NCBI RefSeq assembly: GCF_958295425.1
Contig: NC_081149.1
Coordinates: 930,001 to 994,000 of the forward strand
Direction: 5' to 3'
DNA: 64,000 bases
Source: Solea solea
Taxonomy: Eukaryota; Chordata; Actinopteri; Pleuronectiformes; Soleidae
Shown here: one piece after another, positions 58,454-64,000 of the stretch
How positions within the stretch are numbered: position 1 is the first letter of the stretch
Layout: each line of letters begins with the position of its first letter
Notes under the pieces: model-generated
Told to the model about the DNA's origin: nothing
The model's input: only the letters and a program-made list of their open reading frames with translations
The model's database searches: none
Position numbers and translations under genes: made by a program

Positions 58454-59575
58454 GGCCGTTTCTCAATATCCATACTTGTGCGTACTTGTGCGTACTTGCG
58501 TACTCCCGTACTTGTGAAAACGTCATCAGTCTCAGTCCAAGTGCTGTTCCAATTCTCAAGTAAGCGAACAGCGAGGACGGTTCTCAAACCCGGAAGTGTT
58601 CTCGCTCCGCCCATTTATACCAAGTATGCATCGGAGGTGACTTAAGCGTACTTGCGATGGCCATGTATCCCAGAATACATTTCGGCGGAGCATAGCAGCA
58701 GATAATATAAATATAAATCTGAAATTAATATTTTTCTGTGTCCCGGAACAAAGTTTTAACATCATCTGAGGCGAGAAATGAGTCATTTAGAATTCAAACA
58801 TGTGGTTTGTGTATGAAGATATGACGTATTTATAGTTTGGCAGCGACGTTTGCCGGAGGTGATAAGCTCCGCCTCTGCGGACGCCCGGCGCTCACTGTGC
58901 CCGGCACAGAGCAGCGTTACCTAGGCCTGTCCTGATGAAATGATCCGCTGACTCAGACGTCGCTGTCATTAGATGCTCGGTGTGATCCATAGATTTGTTG
59001 TTGACGTGTTATTTTGTTTTTAATGGAAACGTTTTGACCTGACAGTTTGAAAGTTTGTATATTATTAATGTTTTTTTTTTATTTTAACTTTGAATTTTAG
59101 ATTTATATTAAAGTCGCACGGTCATTGTATCTGTATTTAAATATAATATGTAAATATTATATTTGTATAGTATAGTACGTAGAGTAGTATATATTTGTAC
59201 ACGTCATACATACATATATACATATATATATATATACTACTAATCTATTTTCCACATTGTATTATTTGTATTGTATATTTTAATAGAAATAAATTAATAA
59301 ATGAAGTTAAATATTTAAAATGTAAAAATAATAACAACATATATATGCATTTATTAAAAGTATTTCATATGTTCATTTATCAACACTGTAGGTGGCGCTA
59401 ATGAGGCTGCAGCACTTGGCGCCAGCCACCATTCAAACAGCAGAACAATACATACATACTTGCATACTTGAGTATTGAGAAACAACCACATACTTGTGTA
59501 CTCCCGTACTTGGCAAGTATATACTTCCCAAGTAAGCAAGTACATACTTGCTTACTTGAGTATTGAGAAACGGCC
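58454..59575. mobile_element. TIR DNA element with CTTGTGCGTA subterminal repeats, 1122 bp
   Basis: Perfect 15-bp inverted ends GGCCGTTTCTCAATA, with TAG directly outside both ends (58451-58453 and 59576-59578). Just inside both ends are repeated ACTTGTGCGT / TACTTGCATACTTG motifs. There is no transposase. An internal TA/AT-rich region spans 59140-59250. The 3-bp TAG duplication could suit Harbinger-like elements; the superfamily is uncertain. A partial copy lies at 15420-15762. Confidence 0.8.
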
Positions 59576-59679
59576 TAGGTCTTTCAGGTATGTAGGGGCC
59601 TGACCATTAAGTGCTTTGTACGTGAGGAGGAGGATTTTAAATTTAATTCTAAACTGTACGGGGAGCCAGTGTAGAGAAG

Positions 59680-61173
59680 CTAACACTGGAGTTGAACACC
59701 TGGTGCTTCTAAAGCTCTTGTGCTAAAAGATGAGTCAGTCCCAATATGAGGGAGGAGATGATTATTTTTTTCTCTGATTGATGTTATTTTATTCACAAAA
59801 AAGTTGATAAAGTCATCACTGCTCAGTGTTAAAGGAATAGATGGTTCAGTGGAGCTGTGGCTCTGTGTCAGCCTGGCTACAGTGCTGAAAATAAATCTAT
59901 GATTATTCTTATTTTCTTCAATTAGAGAAGAATAATAGGCAGCTCTAGCTTTGTGTAGGGCTTTTTTGTAAGCTACAAAACCATCTTTCCAGGCTACATA
60001 AAATTCCTCTAGGTTATTGGAACGCCATTTTCTTTCTAATCTACGTAACGCCTGTTTAAGAGCACGAGTATTGGAGTTAAACCATGGTGCTCGTCTCATC
60101 TGATTCACCACCTTCTTTTTCAGAGGGGCAACACAATCTAATGTAGTACGCAGTGAGGCTGCTGTACTATCAACAAGGTTATCTATGAGGGCGGGAGTAA
60201 AATCACAAAAGGTACCTTCAGATGTACTGACATATGGCACCGAGTTAAATAAAGGTTGCACTGTCTCTTTGAATGTATTCATATTATTATCAGACAGTAT
60301 TTCTTATTTATGTTATTGTAGTTCATTATTGTACAATTAAATGTGAGTAAATAATGATTAGTAAGGAGAGGGTTTTGAGGAACTATGTTTAAGTTATCAA
60401 TATCAATACCATAAGTTAAAACAAGGTCGAGGGTGTGATTAAGGCGATGAGTTGGTTTATTAACGTGTTGAATAAAACCTATTGATTCCAACAGCGAGTT
60501 AAATGCGCAGCTAAGACTATCACGGTCAACATCTACATGGATGTTGAAATCCCCTACAATTATGATTGTATCTGTCTTAAGCACTAACTCAGATAAGAAC
60601 TCAGAGAACTCTGATAGGAACTCTGAATAAGGTGCAGGTGGACGATAAACTGTGACTATCATAATTGGTTTCTGTGATTTCCAACTAGGATGAGATAGAT
60701 TAAGAATAAGGCTTTCAAACCATGAATATCCTGGTTTGGGTTTGGGATTGATTAATAATCTAGTATTAAAAATGGCTGCTACACCTCCTCCTCGGCCTGA
60801 GCTTCTAGGAATATGGGTATTAGCATGAGTGGGTGGAGTTGACTCATTTAGACTAACGTAATCTTCTTCATGTAACCAAGTTTCAGTTACACAGTTTCAA
60901 ATCAATACAATTGTCAGAAATGAGTTCATTTATTAGAACAGATTGTGAGGTGAGAGACCTTATATTTAATAGTCCACATTTAAAAGTGCTATTATTTGAC
61001 TCTATTTTATTGTTGGTAATAATCTTTATTAAGTTAGAATGTCTAACTCCTCTTCTGTTTGTTATTGATTTATTTACTTTATTTACTTTAGTTTTTACTT
61101 TAGTAGGTCGAGGGACAGACACAGTCTCTATGGGGGTTTTTATCATCGTTTTTATATTCACATTGATGAACAT
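59680..61173 (-). pseudogene. L2-like LINE endonuclease and linker
   Basis: Three open pieces. 61173-60883 has a Lys/Thr-rich leader and CGLLNIRSLTSQSVLINELI. The middle (60880-60670), in other frames, has a HEEDYVSLNES and a SSGRGGGVAAIF segment. 60662-60279 has MIVTVYRPPAPYSEF, IIIVGDFNIHVD and LNHTLDLVLTYG. 60282-59680 has RAPWFNSNTRALKQALRRLE, the linker before RT. Frameshifts near 60885 and 60280 break it. The RT catalytic core is absent. Confidence 0.75.
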
Positions 61174-61215
61174 ATATACATATATATGTTCATCAATGTG
61201 AATATAAAACGATGA
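61143..61215. repeat. 35-bp inverted repeat at the LINE 5' end
   Basis: The left arm starts TCATCGTTTTTATATTCACA and continues TTGATGAACATATATA. The right arm (61181-61215) is its reverse complement apart from one T in the T run. The loop is two bases. The left arm belongs to the first codons of the L2-like LINE frame. Confidence 0.9.
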
Positions 61216-63290
61216 ATTAAAATCCGTTAAATGTAAACGTTTGTGCTCTTTATTCAGAAAACCCTCATGTCACATCTATATTTCAGGATCTGGTTATTAT
61301 AGACACACATTAAATGTTAAATATAAATATTTCAATATTTATCAACACAGTAACAGTGTTACACACATTAGTAGCTGTAAACACTCAGCATTAGAAAAAT
61401 ACATACGTTGGTTTGGTGCTTACTTATATCCTAAACATAAGGAGTAAACATTTATAATCAACACTTTAAACGTTACATGTTTTTGGTGCCTATTTGTTTC
61501 CCAGATATATTAGTGTGTGTGTGAATGGGTGAATAAGAGGCATTAACCTAAAGCACTTTGTAGAAAGGTGCTTTATGAAGTTCAGTCCATTTCCTTTTAT
61601 TAGTTTATGGGGCAGATCTGCCATATCCAATATGGCGTCAACGTCGACGTACGATTCATCGCTCAGTGCGAAGTCTACGTATATATGTCTATTCTCATGA
61701 AAATCTGAGCTAGCGTAGCGGTAACGCCACTCACAATTAGTGTTAGCATTGTGCTAACACTGTTCACAGTGATACAGAGAGGACTCTTGCTGTAGCTCCG
61801 ACTGGTTTAAGAAAAGTGCTGAGAACGAGGCTTAGCCTGTTAGCATGTAGCAGCCATGCTAACTTCAGAAAACACAAGACTTATTCCTAATCAGTGAAAG
61901 ACTTATTAGACGGTGCTTTGAGTGATTAATCATGGAGTTTCCACCTCTAAGTATTTCTTACCGATGTTCATTCAGCTCGCTCACTAACGGGGTCTCTATA
62001 GTCAGAGCGAGGGCATAGACTTGACAGTGGGTAAAGGGATGGTGCGCCCCCTTGTGGTGAGGCATGGTAACCACTTTTAGATGATATATATACAGGTTTA
62101 GTAACCTACGGAAGCCCTGAAGGGTCATACATACAATGCCTGTCCAAAATGGTGTCAGTTTTGGGCACAAGCAAACCATGTGACTGAGGCGAGCCGGGTC
62201 CTGCCTGCACCTGATGAAAGAGTGTGTGAGGCGGCATCTGGCCTGAGCATACAGCAGCACAGTCCACAAACTACACGGGTTCATACACAGTCAGAGAGCA
62301 GCTGTTCATTATAAAGGAGCAATGAGACAAATACTTCCCTGTTGGATTCAAACACAAAGCTAAATCATGTGGAAATAAAAGCTTGTACATACACTTGAAT
62401 AGTGACGTACATCCATGTTGTAGTCACACCTTGTTTTACTTGCCAAACAAGCAGCAATGACAGGTTTAAATGTCATACACGGGTGTTTGTCTTCAAGCTT
62501 CCCACAAGGATTATTGGTCAAGGAAGTGTGTGAAAAAGCCACATCGATTAGAATCCGAAGTATTTTATAAAAGGATATTTATTTTCAAACATGTCTTCAT
62601 GTCGGGTTAAACACATGAGAATCCTGGAGAGAATGCAGCTGGCTTCCAGCCTGATCCCAACAAAACATGTCCTACTGCGCTGACAGGAAACACTGCAGGT
62701 CAACAGCAAGCCAATTAGGTCCGACATGCTATTCTGTGTGACCCGGCGAGACCTTTGAGACAAACACATGTGGACATACAGGGACTCAATATCAGAATGT
62801 GTTTGTTATCAGTCTGCTGTGTTTATTCATGTGTATTCATGTAATGTAATGTAATGTAATGTTTATTCATGGTGTGAGGATGTTGTATGGTAACAATAAC
62901 AATAACAGGAATATTAAGACTTTTTTACAGCAAAGCTGTAAATAATGATTATTTTCATAATGGCTTAATCTGTCCATTATTTTCACCATGAACCGAGTAT
63001 TTGTTTGCTTTAGAAAATGTTGAAGGGTGTTATTCAAACCTGGAGATGATGTTCTCAGATGTTTCTCAGAAAATGTTTCTGTTTTCTTTGTTAAATGAAA
63101 CATAAACATATTCACATTTAAGACGCAGCAAAATCAGAAAACTTCTTTTAATAATTAAAAAAAACTTGTTTGATAAATCACAAACTATGCTCTTTCAAGG
63201 TTCCCTCACTAGATACAAAGGCACCAGGCGTCTGGACCGATAAACTATCTGAACGCTTACATCAGACTGTGCGTGAGAATCTGCAGTGAT
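61216..63290. other. Sparse DNA, no gene found
   Basis: Contains a short SINE-like tail at 61515-61590 (GAATGGGTGAATAAGAGG, AAAGCACTTTGTAGAAAGGT), a direct/inverted TTAGCATTGTGCTAACACTG motif near 61743, and four TAATG pentamers near 62840. No coding exon recognised on either strand. Confidence 0.4.
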
Positions 63291-63295
63291 TAAGA

Positions 63296-63450
63296 CACGG
63301 GGGATTAGTGGCAAACACTGTTGCCTCACAGCAAGAAGGTAGCCGGTTCAAATCCTGGGTGGACTGGGGGTCTTCTGTGTGGAGTTTGCATGTTGTCATT
63401 CTGTGGCCGTGGGTTTCCTCCCACAGTCCAAAAACATGCAGAGGTTGATT
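63296..63450 (+). mobile_element. SINE fragment
   Basis: Contains CTGTTGCCTCACAGCAAGAA, a B-box-like GGTTCAAATCC, TGTGGAGTTTGCATGTTGTC and CCTCCCACAGTCCAAAAACA. It is the 5' half of the SINE at 21958, 3'-truncated. Confidence 0.7.
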
Positions 63451-63454
63451 GAAC

Positions 63455-63817
63455 AGCTTTATTTATCTCATTGAAGATCGTTATTGTTGCTTTAATAAAC
63501 TTTTGTCTTGTTGTGGGAGACGTGAAGAATCGGTGGAGCAGCGGCTCTGGCGATCTTCATTGTTTAATGAAAGATGAAATGTTGTGCGTAAAATCCTTTT
63601 GCTGTGGAGCTGAGCGGTTTGGCGGGGGGGTAAAAAAATAACATTCCAAGGAAGACGTAGGGGTGGGGGGTGGGGAGATCCCCGAAGATAAGGGTGGGAG
63701 AATTGGAGAATGAGGGCGCAACTCTGCTTTTCAGAATTGCCTGACTGCTCGCCTTTGCGCAGGACTCAGTCATCTGCGCTCTGTCTCCAAGCCCGTGTGT
63801 GAAGGCAGAGCGGAAAA
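63455..63817 (+). promoter_or_regulatory. 5' flank of the amine oxidase-like gene
   Basis: Presumed promoter and 5' UTR. G-rich stretches at 63620-63632 and 63660-63675 lie upstream, but no TATA box or clear initiator is evident. Inferred from position only. Confidence 0.3.
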
Positions 63818-64000
63818 ATGAACTCTGCTGTGAAATGGTTGCTTATCCTCTTCGCCCTCGTTTCCATCATTCTTAACATCATCCTGATTGGCATTTACTC
63901 CAACAGGGCGCCCAAATGCTCCGCACAGCGCGTGCACCCGCTGCGAGGCAAGCACGACGAGCGCAGCCTCGTGTTCGCGGACCTCACTCAGGAGGAGTAC
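63818..64000 (+). CDS. Copper amine oxidase-like gene, first coding exon (partial)
   Basis: ATG at 63818 in a good context (GGAAAAATGA) opens a frame that runs off the window: 61 codons. The start MNSAVKWLLILFALVSIILN continues IILIGIY, a single uncleaved membrane anchor of about 20 residues, as in the membrane-bound amine oxidases AOC2/AOC3. After a Cys and a basic stretch comes LVFADLTQEEY, matching the FADLSxEEL opening of the copper amine oxidase N2 domain. Such enzymes oxidise primary amines with topaquinone and Cu2+, giving aldehyde, ammonia and H2O2, usually at the cell surface. The catalytic Tyr and Cu-binding His lie outside the window. Identification rests on this short N-terminus. 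Confidence 0.6.
   Translation, partial: MNSAVKWLLILFALVSIILNIILIGIYSNRAPKCSAQRVHPLRGKHDERSLVFADLTQEEY

Larger units (their letters stand above)
57550..61173 (-). mobile_element. L2-like LINE, minus strand, deleted and interrupted
   Basis: The minus strand starts with an endonuclease near 61170 and ends in the L2-type tail at 57550-57640 (CTTGAGATAATGTATGTTAT, GGCGCTATTCAAATAAAATT, ending in GAATTGAACTTT). The RT core is missing: coding jumps near 59690 from the endonuclease-RT linker to the RT C-terminal block (LHWLPV-type reading). The TIR element 58454-59575 is inserted in that C-terminal block. The 3' UTR holds purine-rich and GAAGGAAGG tracts (58040-58065). Confidence 0.75.

Overview
The window looks like nuclear DNA of a ray-finned (teleost) fish. 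The evidence is split vertebrate-type exons with GT/AG borders, long CA/TA microsatellites, and a dense mix of transposons typical of teleosts: L2/Maui-like and Rex/CR1-like LINEs, two L1-like LINEs, tRNA-derived SINEs, hAT, piggyBac-like and Harbinger elements, solo LTRs and a nearly complete endogenous retrovirus. Most long open frames lie in transposons or tandem repeats, not host genes.

Only two host loci can be supported. (1) On the minus strand from 21063 down to 7991 lies an SLC6-family Na+/Cl- dependent transporter of the GABA/betaine/taurine/creatine type. Twelve of the thirteen expected coding exons were found by translation plus splice sites, and most have the exact length I expect for the family. 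The third family exon was not found, TM1 carries a frameshift, one acceptor is missing and TM7 is four residues short, so it may be a decaying gene. (2) At the right edge, 63818-64000 on the plus strand, is the start of a copper amine oxidase (AOC)-like gene with an N-terminal membrane anchor.

Layout: 1-3000 AT-rich DNA with TA repeats and a mariner-like MITE; 3750-7915 a minus-strand L2-like LINE split by a Rex/CR1-like LINE; 7939-21063 the SLC6 gene, its introns filled with a solo Gypsy LTR, MITEs and five minisatellites; 21958-22861 a SINE and a second solo LTR; 23747-31750 a minus-strand endogenous retrovirus with 422-bp LTRs, inserted in a minisatellite; 32746-36525 a 20-bp satellite split by a SINE that is itself split by a Harbinger element; 38600-44760 a plus-strand L1-like LINE split by a hAT element; 45485-47705 a TTAA-flanked MITE and a short hAT with a perfect 8-bp target duplication; 49290-57575 L1-like pieces, a 5' LINE fragment and a very G-rich LINE 3' region; 57550-61173 an L2-like LINE split by a 1.1-kb inverted-repeat element; 61216-63300 sparse DNA; then the AOC-like first exon.

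No new multi-gene system is evident. The most interesting signals are the decaying transporter, the young but coding-broken retrovirus, a minisatellite that seems to have grown from transposon subterminal repeats, in-frame fusion of two LINEs into one 736-codon frame, and several long near-perfect hairpins.
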